Source: Rhodothermales bacterium (GTDB lineage Bacteria > Bacteroidota > Rhodothermia > Rhodothermales > JAHQVL01). From it: a stretch of DNA of 42,339 bases. The stretch spans positions 1 to 42,339 of the forward strand of contig JAWXAX010000122.1 of assembly GCA_034439735.1 (NCBI GenBank). The letters are read 5' to 3'. Positions 17,077-25,771 of the stretch are shown here, one piece after another. Position numbers and translations under genes: made by a program. How positions within the stretch are numbered: the stretch's first letter is position 1; each line of letters opens with the position of its first letter. The notes beneath the pieces are model-generated. The model was not told the DNA's origin. It saw only the letters and a list, made by a program, of their open reading frames with translations, and made no database searches.

Positions 17077-17978
17077 GCGCGAAACAGGTAAGAAAAGCCA
17101 TCATCCCAGCGGCCGGTATGGGCACGCGGTTTCTGCCGGCGACCAAGTCGATGCCCAAGGAGATGCTCCCGATCATCGACAAGCCTGTCCTCCAGTTTGT
17201 CATCGAGGAAGCCATCGCCAGTGGCATCACGGACATCCTGATCGTCACCGGGCGCGGCAAGCGGGCCATCGAGAACCACTTTGACTATGCGCCGGAGCTC
17301 GAGGCCTTCCTCGTGCAGGCGGACAAGCGTGAGCTGCTCGGTCAGATCCGAGACATCGGCGAGCAAGCCTCCATCTTCTACATCCGACAGAAAGTCCAGC
17401 GCGGCCTCGGAGACGCCATCCGTCTCGGCCGCGACCACATGGGCGACGAGCCGTTCGCCGTCCTGCTGGGCGATACGATCATTCACCCGATCGATGACGA
17501 GCGGCCCGGGTTGCGTCAGCTGCTGGACATATACGAAGAAAAACAGGCGAGTGTCGTGGCCGTGCAGAAGGTGCCCCACGAGTGGGTGAGCCGCTACGGC
17601 ATCGTCGCCGGCCGCGCCGAACCGGACAACCACGAACTCGTCCGCCTGGACCACCTGGTCGAGAAGCCGGCCGCCGGTAAGGCGCCGAGCAACCTCGCCA
17701 TCGCCGGCCGTTACGTCTTCACCCCCGAGATATTCGACTGCCTCGATGAAACGACCGAAGGCCACGGCGGTGAAATCCAGCTCACCGACGCGATGAATCT
17801 GCTGGCCCAGCGCGAGCCGATGTTTGCGCTCGACTGGCATGCGAAACGGTATGACATCGGCAATCGGGTGGAGTACGCGAAGTGTTTTCTCGACTATGCC
17901 CTGCGCCGTGAGGATACCCGCGACGCGATCCTCGAACATCTGATCAAACTGCTATCGCTTCGTCAAGAGGCGGCCTGA
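17073..17978 (+). CDS. galU: UTP--glucose-1-phosphate uridylyltransferase (GalU type)
   Basis: 301 residues. The N terminus KAIIPAAGMGTRFLPATKSMPKEMLP, read across residues 8-33, is the nucleotidyltransferase signature. EHFDYAPELEAFL-like sequence (NHFDYAPELE) and the VLLGDTI metal-binding Asp follow. GRYVFTPEIFDCL and the Lys in WHAKRYDIGNRVEY complete the active site. It converts a sugar 1-phosphate and UTP into UDP-sugar plus PPi. Translational overlap with the GHMP kinase suggests it may take glucuronate 1-phosphate; the housekeeping UDP-glucose role is the alternative. hutH follows after 4 bp. Confidence 0.95.
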   Translation: MSAKQVRKAIIPAAGMGTRFLPATKSMPKEMLPIIDKPVLQFVIEEAIASGITDILIVTGRGKRAIENHFDYAPELEAFLVQADKRELLGQIRDIGEQASIFYIRQKVQRGLGDAIRLGRDHMGDEPFAVLLGDTIIHPIDDERPGLRQLLDIYEEKQASVVAVQKVPHEWVSRYGIVAGRAEPDNHELVRLDHLVEKPAAGKAPSNLAIAGRYVFTPEIFDCLDETTEGHGGEIQLTDAMNLLAQREPMFALDWHAKRYDIGNRVEYAKCFLDYALRREDTRDAILEHLIKLLSLRQEAA

Positions 17979-17982
17979 AAAC

Positions 17983-19533
17983 GTGGCAACGGACTCGCTG
18001 GATGCATTTTTCGCTGTTGGCGATCGGGTTTCGATCCCCGGCCTGTACGAGGACCTGGACCGCCGCCGGCGGCTGCTTTCGACCTCCGCCCGGGCCGTGG
18101 AGCGCAGCCGCGCTGTCGTGGAACGAGCGCTCGCGGCCGGCGAGGTGCACTACGGGATCAACACCGGGTTCGGCTATCTCAAAAACAAGCGCATCCCTCC
18201 CGAACAGATCGAAACGTTACAGCAGAATCTGATTCTGAGCCATGCGGTCGGGGTAGGGGACTGGATTCCGCGGCCCATCTGCCGGCTGATGTTGCTGCTC
18301 AAGATCCACGCGTTGGGACTGGGGTATTCGGGTGTCTCGCCGGGGACCTTCGCACGGTTGCTGTTGCTGGCGGAGCGGGACCTCATCCCGGCGGTGCCGC
18401 AACAGGGCAGCCTTGGCGCTTCCGGGGACCTCGCGCCGCTCGCGCATCTGTCGTTGCCTCTGTTGGGGTACGGATATTTCTGGGATGAGGCCGGCGCCGG
18501 CGTGACGCCCACCGAAGAGGTTTATGCCCGTGAAGGTCTGGCCCCGATTGCACTCAAGGCCAAGGATGGGCTCGCGCTCATCAACGGCACCCAGATGATG
18601 GGCGCCTATGGCGCGTTTATTCTCCATCGAGCCGTTCACGCCGTAAAAGTGGCCGACATTCTGGCCGCCATGAGCCTCGAAGCGCTCCAGGGCAGTCTCA
18701 CCCCATTCGATCCGCGCATCCAGGCCCTCCGCCCCCATCGCGGGCAGCGTGAGGTGGCGGACAACGTCCGTGCCCTGCTGGCCGAGAGCCAGATTTTAGC
18801 GTCCCACCGCGATTGTGGCAAGGTGCAGGATCCCTACAGCCTCCGTTGCGTCCCACAGGTACATGGCGCCAGCCGGGACAGCCTGCGGCATGCCGTCTCC
18901 GTCGTCGAGACCGAGATCAACAGCGTGACCGATAATCCGTTGGTGTTTGAAAATGGGGATATTCTGAGCGGGGGCAATTTCCACGGCGAGCCGCTGGCTC
19001 TGGTGTACGATTTTGCGGCGATGGCCCTGGCCGAGCTGGCGAGTATTTCCGAACGACGCACCTACCTGCTGCTCGAGGGGCATGACGGCCTGCCGGCGTT
19101 GTTGATGAAAGAGACCGGCATTAACTCCGGCTTCATGATTCCCCAGTACACGGCCGCGGCGCTGGTCTCGGAAAACAAGGTCCTGTGCCACCCGGCATCC
19201 GTCGACTCCATCCCCACCTCGCTCGGGCAGGAAGATCATGTGAGTATGGGGAGCGTAGGGGCCCTCAAGTTGCTGCGGGTACTACATAACGTAGAGCATG
19301 TGTTCGCCATCGAAGCCTTCACCGTGGCGCAGGCACTCGATTTTCGGCATCCACTCCGGCCGGGTCGTGGCGTCGAAGAGGCCCACGGCTACATTCGCGA
19401 TCGCGTGCCGCATGGCGAAAAAGATTATTATTTCAAGAACGACTTAAACGCCTGCACCGAGATTGTGCGGAGCCCGGACTTTGTTTCGATGGTAGAAACA
19501 GCAACCGGAGCGCTTGTAGGTCTGCCGGCGTAA
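17983..19533 (+). CDS. hutH: Histidine ammonia-lyase
   Basis: 516 residues from GTG 17983, 4 bp after galU. The MIO cofactor triad Ala146-Ser147-Gly148 sits in GSLGASGDLAPLAH. HYGINTGFG, HRDCGKVQDPYSLRC, EINSVTDNPLVF, ILSGGNFHGEP, ISERR and PASVDSIPTSLGQEDHVSMG are all canonical for HutH, so this is not a phenylalanine or tyrosine lyase by motif. It deaminates histidine to urocanate. hutU, hutI and hutG are absent from the window, and its placement behind galU is unusual. Regulation would follow the GHMP-galU promoter upstream of 16054. Confidence 0.95.
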   Translation: MATDSLDAFFAVGDRVSIPGLYEDLDRRRRLLSTSARAVERSRAVVERALAAGEVHYGINTGFGYLKNKRIPPEQIETLQQNLILSHAVGVGDWIPRPICRLMLLLKIHALGLGYSGVSPGTFARLLLLAERDLIPAVPQQGSLGASGDLAPLAHLSLPLLGYGYFWDEAGAGVTPTEEVYAREGLAPIALKAKDGLALINGTQMMGAYGAFILHRAVHAVKVADILAAMSLEALQGSLTPFDPRIQALRPHRGQREVADNVRALLAESQILASHRDCGKVQDPYSLRCVPQVHGASRDSLRHAVSVVETEINSVTDNPLVFENGDILSGGNFHGEPLALVYDFAAMALAELASISERRTYLLLEGHDGLPALLMKETGINSGFMIPQYTAAALVSENKVLCHPASVDSIPTSLGQEDHVSMGSVGALKLLRVLHNVEHVFAIEAFTVAQALDFRHPLRPGRGVEEAHGYIRDRVPHGEKDYYFKNDLNACTEIVRSPDFVSMVETATGALVGLPA

Positions 19534-19634
19534 CCCACCCCGGTGACTGTCTGAGCAGCGCGGAACGATTTGTGACTCGCACGTCCACGCTACCTTCCGC
19601 TAAACTTTTCCCTGGGGCTCGCCTCCAGCGTCCG

Positions 19635-21221
19635 ATGAACTTCTCGCCCTCGATCATACGTCGTCTCTCACGCCGCCCTATGGCCACATCCGCACTGTTG
19701 GCCCTGTTTGTGGTCACCGGCGCCTTCAGCTTGCTAGTGCCAGGACCGCTGGTCTGGCGCGAAGTGGATCAGACGAACACACCGGATGCCCGGCACGAAA
19801 ATGCCTTTATCGAAGTAGGGGGTAAGTTTTACCTGCTCGGCGGCCGGAGTACACGCCGCGTGGAGATCTACGATCCGTCGGACAGCACCTGGACCAACGG
19901 GGCGTTCCCACCCTTGTCCATCTCGCTCCATCACTTCCAGGCCGTCGCGATCGGAACCACGATCTACGTGGTCGGCGCCTATACCGAATCGTACCCGGAC
20001 GAAGTGACGGTGCCGAATATCTATACCTATAACACGACGAACAATACGTGGTCGACCGGGTCTGCGATTCCGACGGAGTTTCAGCGCGGCTCCGCGGCAG
20101 CGGTTGTGTATAACGGTAATATCTATCTGGTCGGGGGCAGCGTCGGCGGTCACGGCGGGTCGGCCGTCCGGAAGAAGGACTTTTCGATGTACAATCCCAA
20201 CACGAACACCTGGACGGCGCTGACCCAGGCGCCGCGTGCACGCGATCACTTTCACGCCACGGTACACGGGCACAAGCTGTATGTCGCCGGCGGGCGCGAC
20301 GGCTCCAACCCGGACAACATCGCTCCGGTCGACGTCTACAACTTCAACAGCGGGTTCTGGTCGACGCTCAGCAACAACATTCCCACGCCCAGGGGCGGCA
20401 CGACGTCGGTTACGCTGGGAGACTATGTGCTCGTCATCGGCGGCGAAACGTCGCAGCAGCTCGCGCATGACGAGGTCGAGGCCCTCAATGTGCTGACGGG
20501 CGACTGGTTGGAACTGAATCCGCTGGTCACGGGCCGGCATGGGATGCAGGCGATCGTGTATGGCGACGACCTTTTTGTCGTCGCCGGCTCCGGGGAGAAA
20601 GGGGGCGGTCCGGAATTGACCTCGCTCGAAACCTATGAAACGAGCGGCGAGACGACGCTTCCGGTAGAACTGGCGCCCGGCTTCGAGGCCGTGGTGGATG
20701 GAGGGTCCATACACCTCCACTGGGAGACGCTGTCGGAAACCAACAACGCCGGCTTCGAGGTTCAGCAAGACGTTGATGGCCGTTTCGAGACCCTGGGCTT
20801 TGTGCCGGGATTTGGGACGACCACCATTCACCAGAAATACACGTACACCGTCAACCACGCCACGCCGGGACGGCATCGATTCCGCCTCAGACAGGTCGAT
20901 TTCGACGGGGCGTTTGTCCTCAGCCCGGTCGCGCACGCCCTGATCGATCTCTTGGGTAGCCACTACCTCGGCGAGGTCTACCCGAACCCGTTTAATCCAG
21001 AGGCGCGCTTTGTGCTCACCGTTCCGCGCGAGCAGCAGGTGAAAATCGAGATTTATGATCTGCTCGGGCGCCAGCAAAAGACCCTGTTTGATGGGATGAT
21101 CCTGGCCCAGGAGCCGACGTCGTTTACGATTCAGAGCGATGGCCTGGCCGGCGGAAGGTACCTCCTACGCGTCGTCGGCGAAAGCTTCACGGACAGCCAG
21201 GTCATCACGCTGCTGAAATAG
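19635..21221 (+). CDS. Secreted Kelch-repeat protein with T9SS C-terminal sorting domain
   Basis: 528 residues from ATG 19635; a GTG at 19572 would add 21 residues. RRLSRRPMATSALLALFVVTGAFSLL is a signal peptide. Five to six Kelch blades follow (GGKFYLLGGRSTRRVEIYD, AVVYNGNIYLVGGS, HKLYVAGGRDG, DYVLVIGGE, DDLFVVAGSGEKGG). A fibronectin-like module (residues about 360-460) precedes the sorting domain GEVYPNPFNPEARFVL ... IYDLLGRQ ... GGRYLLRVVG, typical of type A T9SS substrates. It is predicted to be exported to the cell surface. This is the strongest single taxonomic clue in the window. Confidence 0.92.
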   Translation: MNFSPSIIRRLSRRPMATSALLALFVVTGAFSLLVPGPLVWREVDQTNTPDARHENAFIEVGGKFYLLGGRSTRRVEIYDPSDSTWTNGAFPPLSISLHHFQAVAIGTTIYVVGAYTESYPDEVTVPNIYTYNTTNNTWSTGSAIPTEFQRGSAAAVVYNGNIYLVGGSVGGHGGSAVRKKDFSMYNPNTNTWTALTQAPRARDHFHATVHGHKLYVAGGRDGSNPDNIAPVDVYNFNSGFWSTLSNNIPTPRGGTTSVTLGDYVLVIGGETSQQLAHDEVEALNVLTGDWLELNPLVTGRHGMQAIVYGDDLFVVAGSGEKGGGPELTSLETYETSGETTLPVELAPGFEAVVDGGSIHLHWETLSETNNAGFEVQQDVDGRFETLGFVPGFGTTTIHQKYTYTVNHATPGRHRFRLRQVDFDGAFVLSPVAHALIDLLGSHYLGEVYPNPFNPEARFVLTVPREQQVKIEIYDLLGRQQKTLFDGMILAQEPTSFTIQSDGLAGGRYLLRVVGESFTDSQVITLLK

Positions 21222-21222
21222 A

Positions 21223-21258
21223 GGTGAACGTTTTGTACGTTTAACGTCGAACGTCACC
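21223..21258. repeat. AACGTT-type hairpin between the Kelch and FGE genes
   Basis: GGTGAACGTT (21223-21232) pairs with AACGTCACC (21250-21258) with one bulge. The loop repeats the ACGTTTAACGT words seen in other spacers of the window. Confidence 0.6.
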
Positions 21259-21272
21259 ATCAGCCGCTGCCC

Positions 21273-22247
21273 ATGCCCACCGTTACCCCTGCCTCATCCG
21301 TTTCGACTTCGCCGCGTCAAATTCTCGTCCGCGTGGGCCTGCCGCTCTTGTTCATGGGTATCGCGGTAGCGGTTCTGGTGAGCAGTACCCGGCCGGCCGC
21401 GCCGTTTGTGCTTGCCTTTGACGGGCCCGTGGCGCCCCCGGCAGGGGTTACCCAACCTGCCGGCATGGTCTACATCCCCGGGGGGCGGACGCAGATCGGA
21501 TCACAAAAGGGCCTCCCGATGGAAATGCCGGTTTTCGAAACAGAGATCGGACCCTTCTTTATGGACGAGCACCCGGTCACCGTCGCCCAATTCCGTGCGT
21601 TTGTCGATTCGACGGGGTACGTGACGCAGGCGGAGGCCTTTGGCGATGCGGCGGTGCTGAACATGGAAACGTACGAGTGGGTCCTGCTATCCGGCGCCAC
21701 GTGGGAGTACCCGCAAGGTCCCGGTGGGCCCGTGGCGGCGGATGACCACCCGGTGACGCAGGTCTCCTGGAACGATGCCGCTGCCTACGCGCGCTGGGCC
21801 GGGCGCCGGCTGCCGACCGAGTTCGAGTGGGAGCACGCGGCCCGTGGGGCCACTTCGGCGCCGCACGAGTATGCCTGGGGCAATGCCCTCTTCGCCGATG
21901 GGAAGCCGCGCGCCAATACCTGGGAGGGCGAGTTTCCGTTTAATAATTCGGGGGAAGATGGATTCCTCTTCACATCGCCCGTCGGCGCTTATGGCAAAAC
22001 GCCGCTGGGGCTGACCGACATGGGCGGCAACGTGTGGGAGTGGACGGATAGCTGGTACCGCTCCTATGCCGACCGCGATGCGCCGTTCGAGGCCGACGAA
22101 CACAGCGAACGTGTCCAGCGCGGTGGGTCGTTCCTATGCAACGACGGCTACTGCCACGGCTACCGGGTGTCGGCGCGCAGCCACTCGACCCCGGAGTCAT
22201 CGCTGTTTCACGTCGGCTTCCGCACCGTGATGGACCTACCCGGCTGA
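21273..22247 (+). CDS. Formylglycine-generating enzyme family protein with both catalytic cysteines, membrane-anchored
   Basis: 324 residues. An N-terminal helix (ILVRVGLPLLFMGIAVAVLVS) anchors it to the membrane with the domain outside. MVYIPGGRTQIGSQ, MDEHPVTVAQFRAFVDSTGYVT, RLPTEFEWEHAARG and MGGNVWEWTDSWY are classic. GGSFLCNDGYCHGYRVSAR contains Cys289 and Cys294, the copper-binding redox pair of true FGE, followed by GFRTVMDLPG. It can be predicted to convert Cys to formylglycine in sulfatases, or to be a close non-sulfatase homologue. No sulfatase gene is present in the window. It converges on the GH32 gene with a 4-bp gap. Confidence 0.9.
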   Translation: MPTVTPASSVSTSPRQILVRVGLPLLFMGIAVAVLVSSTRPAAPFVLAFDGPVAPPAGVTQPAGMVYIPGGRTQIGSQKGLPMEMPVFETEIGPFFMDEHPVTVAQFRAFVDSTGYVTQAEAFGDAAVLNMETYEWVLLSGATWEYPQGPGGPVAADDHPVTQVSWNDAAAYARWAGRRLPTEFEWEHAARGATSAPHEYAWGNALFADGKPRANTWEGEFPFNNSGEDGFLFTSPVGAYGKTPLGLTDMGGNVWEWTDSWYRSYADRDAPFEADEHSERVQRGGSFLCNDGYCHGYRVSARSHSTPESSLFHVGFRTVMDLPG

Positions 22248-22251
22248 GGCG

Positions 22252-23772
22252 TCAGGGAGCCGGCGAATTCCAGATCGAGCGGAGTCTCCACACATCCAGC
22301 GACTCGATCGTAGCCGTGCCGCCTTCACTTGTGAACCGAACGCCCTGGCTCGAGGCGCGCGGGAACACACGGTCCGACAGCACCGCCAATCCGTCGTCGG
22401 CAAACACCTCCACCGAGGACCAGTCGACAAACACATGCAGCCGGACGCGTCCGTCCGGGGCCGCCAGAGGTGCGGCGTGGCGGGCGAGGAAGGCCTCATG
22501 GAAATCGCCTACACCGGAGGCCGACCGATCGATGTACACCTCGCCTTCGACGGCGTCGTACCCCACGATGGTGCGTTCGGTCTCGCCGGCCAGCACGGCA
22601 AGTTCGACGCGCGGCGCCCCGTTTAGGACAACATCCACCAGTATCTCCAGCTGGTTGTCGCGGATGTTCAGATCAGTCGCGTCGTCGAAGTCGAGGGATG
22701 AAACCGATTGATGCGCTTCGCGAAGCGTTTGCAGTTCGCGGACGGGCTGCTGGACGAGGCGGATGCCCTCGGGCGAAGCGCGGAGGCCGAGCGTCCGAGG
22801 GAGCGATTGCGAACTGCGCCAGGGCGAAGTCGGGATGTCCTGCGCGTACTGCCAGTTGTTGAGCCAGCCGAGCAGGATGCGCCGGCCATCGGAGGCCGGC
22901 ATGTCCGACCATGTGACGCCGGCGTAGAAGTCGGCCCCATGGTCCACCCACAGGGTCTGCTCCGGCGGGTTGTCGTTCAGGAACGTACGCCCGTCGAACG
23001 AGCCGACGAAATACTGTCCGCCGGACCCGCCCGCGGCGGCTTTGGACCCGATATTGACGATGAGCACCCAGCGCGATTCGCCGCTGCCTTCGACGGGCAG
23101 CAAGAAGATATCCGGGCATTCCCAGATGCCTTCGGTCTCGCCGGCCGGTCCAAATTCGCTCAGAAACGTCCAACTCTTGAGATCTGGCGAGCCGTAGAAG
23201 TGCACTTTGCGCTCGGTTGAGAGCGATACGACCATGATCCACTGGCCAGATTCCTCGTGCCAGATCACCTTCGGATCCCGGAAATCCTTCATACCGAGGT
23301 CAAGCACCGGGTTGCCGGCGTATTTCGTCCACGTCCGGCCTCGGTCCACGCTGTAGGCGAGGTTCTGGTTTTGTAGCGTGTCCGTGTGGCCCGTGTAGAT
23401 GGCTACCAGCGGCGTTTCGCCAGGGCCGGCGAATCCCGCCGTATTTGCGGCATCGACGACGGCGCTGCCGGAGAAAATCATGACCCCATCATCTTCCTCC
23501 AGCGCGACGGGCAGGTGCTCCCAGTGCACGAGGTCCGGGCTTATGGCGTGCCCCCAGCTCATGTGTCCCCAGCGGTCGCCAAAAGGATTGTACTGATAAA
23601 AGAGGTGATATTCGCCGTCGTGGTACACCAGCCCGTTCGGGTCGTTCATCCAGTTGCGTTCGGGCGAAAAGTGGTACTGGAGGCGATACGGCTCGCTGTA
23701 GGTCGTGGGCCGGGTGGTGCAACCGCTCGAAAGGAAACAGGTTAAGAGCACTATGGCAAGGCGGGAGATCAT
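22252..23772 (-). CDS. Glycoside hydrolase family 32 protein (exo-levanase/fructosidase type), lipoprotein
   Basis: 506 residues. A leader with lipobox LSSGC (Cys18) makes it a lipoprotein. The nucleophile Asp44 lies in WMNDPNG. FYQYNPFG, the FSGSAV and FRDPKV (transition-state Asp) motifs, and the acid/base Glu in WECPDIFLLP are all present. The C-terminal beta-sandwich includes VDWSSVEVFADDG. The family cleaves beta-fructosyl bonds in sucrose, levan or inulin; lipid anchoring suggests extracytoplasmic use of levan or inulin. It has its own promoter region, divergent from the thermonuclease gene at 23854. Confidence 0.95.
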   Translation of the reverse strand: MISRLAIVLLTCFLSSGCTTRPTTYSEPYRLQYHFSPERNWMNDPNGLVYHDGEYHLFYQYNPFGDRWGHMSWGHAISPDLVHWEHLPVALEEDDGVMIFSGSAVVDAANTAGFAGPGETPLVAIYTGHTDTLQNQNLAYSVDRGRTWTKYAGNPVLDLGMKDFRDPKVIWHEESGQWIMVVSLSTERKVHFYGSPDLKSWTFLSEFGPAGETEGIWECPDIFLLPVEGSGESRWVLIVNIGSKAAAGGSGGQYFVGSFDGRTFLNDNPPEQTLWVDHGADFYAGVTWSDMPASDGRRILLGWLNNWQYAQDIPTSPWRSSQSLPRTLGLRASPEGIRLVQQPVRELQTLREAHQSVSSLDFDDATDLNIRDNQLEILVDVVLNGAPRVELAVLAGETERTIVGYDAVEGEVYIDRSASGVGDFHEAFLARHAAPLAAPDGRVRLHVFVDWSSVEVFADDGLAVLSDRVFPRASSQGVRFTSEGGTATIESLDVWRLRSIWNSPAP

Positions 23773-23853
23773 ACGATACTGGGACGGAGAGGATCAGAGG
23801 GATGGTCGAACGCACGATAATCCTGGCACTCAAAATACAACGCAGGATGCGAT

Positions 23854-24558
23854 ATGCGTAATAGATTGATGGTGATTCTGCTGATGCTGGGAATCGGTCA
23901 CGCGACGGCCGCGCAGCCTTACCGCGTAGCGGCCGTGATCGATGGCGATCGGCTGGTGCTAGACGATGGTCGGCGGATCCGGCTCGCCGGCGTAGATGCG
24001 CCTGAACGCCATGTCTCCGCCAAGCTCTCACAAGATGCCATCGCCTCCGGTCACGACGCCCCCCAGGAAGCACGGCTCGGGGAGATCTCGGCGGCCTACC
24101 TGGCTGCACTTGTGCGGGGAAATCTGTTGACAGTCGAGGTGATCGGCGATCCCGTCGTCGAGGTTGAAGGTGCGGAGCCGGCCTATCAGCCGGCGGTGGT
24201 GTACCTCGCCGATGAACGGGGCAACAGCCAGTACGAACTCAACGCTCGCCTCCTCGCCGACGGCTACGCACGCATCGCGATCGACGATGCCGTGGATGGG
24301 CTTAAGGAGTACATAGGCCTCTATCGCGAGGCACGCGCCAGAGGTCTGGGGCTGTGGGCGCCTGAGTCCATCGTTACGCCGCGCCCTGAGCTCGTCGGAC
24401 CCGACACCCTCCCGTCCAATGAATCCGATCCCGGCGAATCCGTCTGCACCACGCATACCGCCTGCCGCTGGGTTACCGCCGATACCACCGGCGCCGGCCC
24501 GGGCGTATGGCAATCCACTCCGGGCATGCAATGCCCCTGTGCGCGGCCGAAGTTTTAA
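23854..24558 (+). CDS. Secreted thermonuclease (SNase-like) family protein
   Basis: 234 residues with signal peptide MRNRLMVILLMLGIGHATAA. The SNase fold starts with VAAVIDGDRLVLDDGRRIRLAG and VDAPE, supplying the catalytic Asp/Arg/Glu positions, and continues with NARLLADGYARIAID and EARARGLGLWAPE. The C-terminal extension of about 55 residues holds five Cys (VCTTHTACRW ... MQCPCA) and ends KF; it resembles a Cys-rich surface or DNA-binding add-on, but I do not recognise a named domain. The predicted role is extracellular DNA/RNA degradation. Confidence 0.88.
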   Translation: MRNRLMVILLMLGIGHATAAQPYRVAAVIDGDRLVLDDGRRIRLAGVDAPERHVSAKLSQDAIASGHDAPQEARLGEISAAYLAALVRGNLLTVEVIGDPVVEVEGAEPAYQPAVVYLADERGNSQYELNARLLADGYARIAIDDAVDGLKEYIGLYREARARGLGLWAPESIVTPRPELVGPDTLPSNESDPGESVCTTHTACRWVTADTTGAGPGVWQSTPGMQCPCARPKF

Positions 24559-24574
24559 ATTGAGGACGGATATA

Positions 24575-24618
24575 ACGTTAAAAAGCGCAAAACGAGTCAT
24601 CGTTTAGCGCTTTAACGT
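24575..24618. repeat. Three-helix hairpin after the thermonuclease gene
   Basis: ACGTTAAA (24575-24582) pairs with TTTAACGT (24611-24618), GCGC (24585-24588) with GCGC (24607-24610), and AAACGA (24590-24595) with TCGTTT (24600-24605) around a GTCA loop. It lies 16 bp after the stop codon but lacks a terminal T-run. It may serve as a transcript end or stability element. Confidence 0.65.
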
Positions 24619-24634
24619 CGCAGGGGGAAGTGCC

Positions 24635-24670
24635 GGACGGAGGCCATACCCACCATGTAGGCCTCCGTCC
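24635..24670. repeat. Perfect 11-bp inverted repeat
   Basis: GGACGGAGGCC (24635-24645) and GGCCTCCGTCC (24660-24670) flank a 14-nt loop. No T-tract follows on either strand, so its role is unclear. Confidence 0.65.
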
Positions 24671-25002
24671 TCCTTGGAAGTGCAATTAAGCAATTTGCAA
24701 AACGCGTGCCCGTACATCGTGGGCGTTAAAATAATTTTACGGTTGATGCTTCGGCCCGGCATGCGTACCGCCAATAGGGTTTTTTGGTGGAAATCGGGCG
24801 GATTCTGAGCGGGAACGGGGAGGAAATGGGGAGTGACGAGTGAACGGCACATCACGCGATTCGGGGAATCAATCGGAGCGACGCCAGAAAACGTCTACCC
24901 GGGAGGAGGCACAAGCGTAAGTGAGACAGAGCCTGGCACTCGAAATGATATTGTGCGTTGAGACGCGCAACCACTTCGGCGTTGGAGAAGCGCCTTGCGT
25001 GG

Positions 25003-25395
25003 TTAATCCTGGCCGGCCCGGTCGGCCTCGGCGGGTGCGGACTCGTCCTCGCCCATCGACACTTCAAGCGCCTTAAGGTAGGCGGCGAGCAGGGCGTAAG
25101 CCGGGAATCGGGCGGTTTCGCTGATATACCGTTCGGCGATTTTTACGCCGGCGCGATACACGCCCTTTGAGGAGTAGAGAACGGACCACAACCAGTTGCG
25201 GGACTCGATCGTTTTCTGGATGACCGCCTGGAGCAACGCATGGTCCTCCTGCGTGGCGTTTCGATACTCGATATGGGCCCGGCCGGAGTCAAATACGATC
25301 GTGTACCACGGCTCCTCGAAATCGTGCTCTTCGGTGTACTGGCAGCGGTTCGGCTCCAGCTGCGCCCAGCGGTCGAGGAGGTGTTCCAGCTTCAT
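25003..25395 (-). CDS. Conserved-looking small soluble protein of unknown function
   Basis: 130 residues, opening MKLEHLLDRWAQLEPNRCQY. Codon use and the mix of charged helices and short strands look coding: FEEPWYTIVFD, AHIEYRNATQEDHALLQAVIQ, then the aromatic NWLWSVLYSSKGVY and YALLAAYLKALEVSMG. No catalytic motif, leader or membrane segment is visible. I do not recognise a family. It stands alone between two unstructured or hairpin-bearing spacers. Confidence 0.7.
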   Translation of the reverse strand: MKLEHLLDRWAQLEPNRCQYTEEHDFEEPWYTIVFDSGRAHIEYRNATQEDHALLQAVIQKTIESRNWLWSVLYSSKGVYRAGVKIAERYISETARFPAYALLAAYLKALEVSMGEDESAPAEADRAGQD

Positions 25396-25771
25396 GACGG
25401 TTAGAATACCGGCAGGTCATTCTGAGGCCGGGCATCCCGCCTCGTCATCGCGAGCCGGTACGCTCCAGCCGGGGAGGAGGGGGGACGGAGATGGAATCCG
25501 ATCTACAGCATACTTCCTTCGTCACGGCCGGCCCCTGGAGCAGGAAAAAAAGAAAAAACCGGCGCCGATAATCATACGATCGGATCCGGAAGGGCGAGGA
25601 GCGGGCAGCGGGCGCCGTGTGGGTACTACCCAGGCAAAAGCCCGCGATCTTACGGGACCGCGGGCCATGTGCTCGGACACTCAATCAAACTCGAGGATGC
25701 ACTAAAGTAGGTAGGCGTCCGGCGGAATGTGTGGTCGAAGTGTGCCGGTTTCGTAGTGAAAGCTTAACGAA
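25396..25771. other. Intergenic region between the small protein gene and the site-2 protease
   Basis: About 375 bp. It contains the terminator of the minus-strand protease gene (25636-25665) and, near 25411-25455, a GTCATTCTGAGG / GTCATCGCGAGC pair of words that looks like decayed repetitive extragenic sequence. No gene is supported here. Confidence 0.5.
25636..25665 (-). terminator. Intrinsic terminator downstream of the site-2 protease gene
   Basis: Read on the minus strand, GCCCGCG (25665-25659) pairs with CGCGGGC (25646-25640) across a 12-nt loop and is followed by TTTT (25639-25636). It is about 107 bp after the protease stop codon on the same strand. Confidence 0.65.

Larger units (their letters stand above)
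24559..25002. other. Intergenic region with two inverted repeats
   Basis: About 445 bp with no credible gene. It contains a long AACGTTAAA hairpin (24575-24618) and a perfect 11-bp inverted repeat (24635-24670), both listed separately. The remainder is unremarkable to my reading; it lies between the 3' ends of a plus-strand and a minus-strand gene. Confidence 0.55.
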
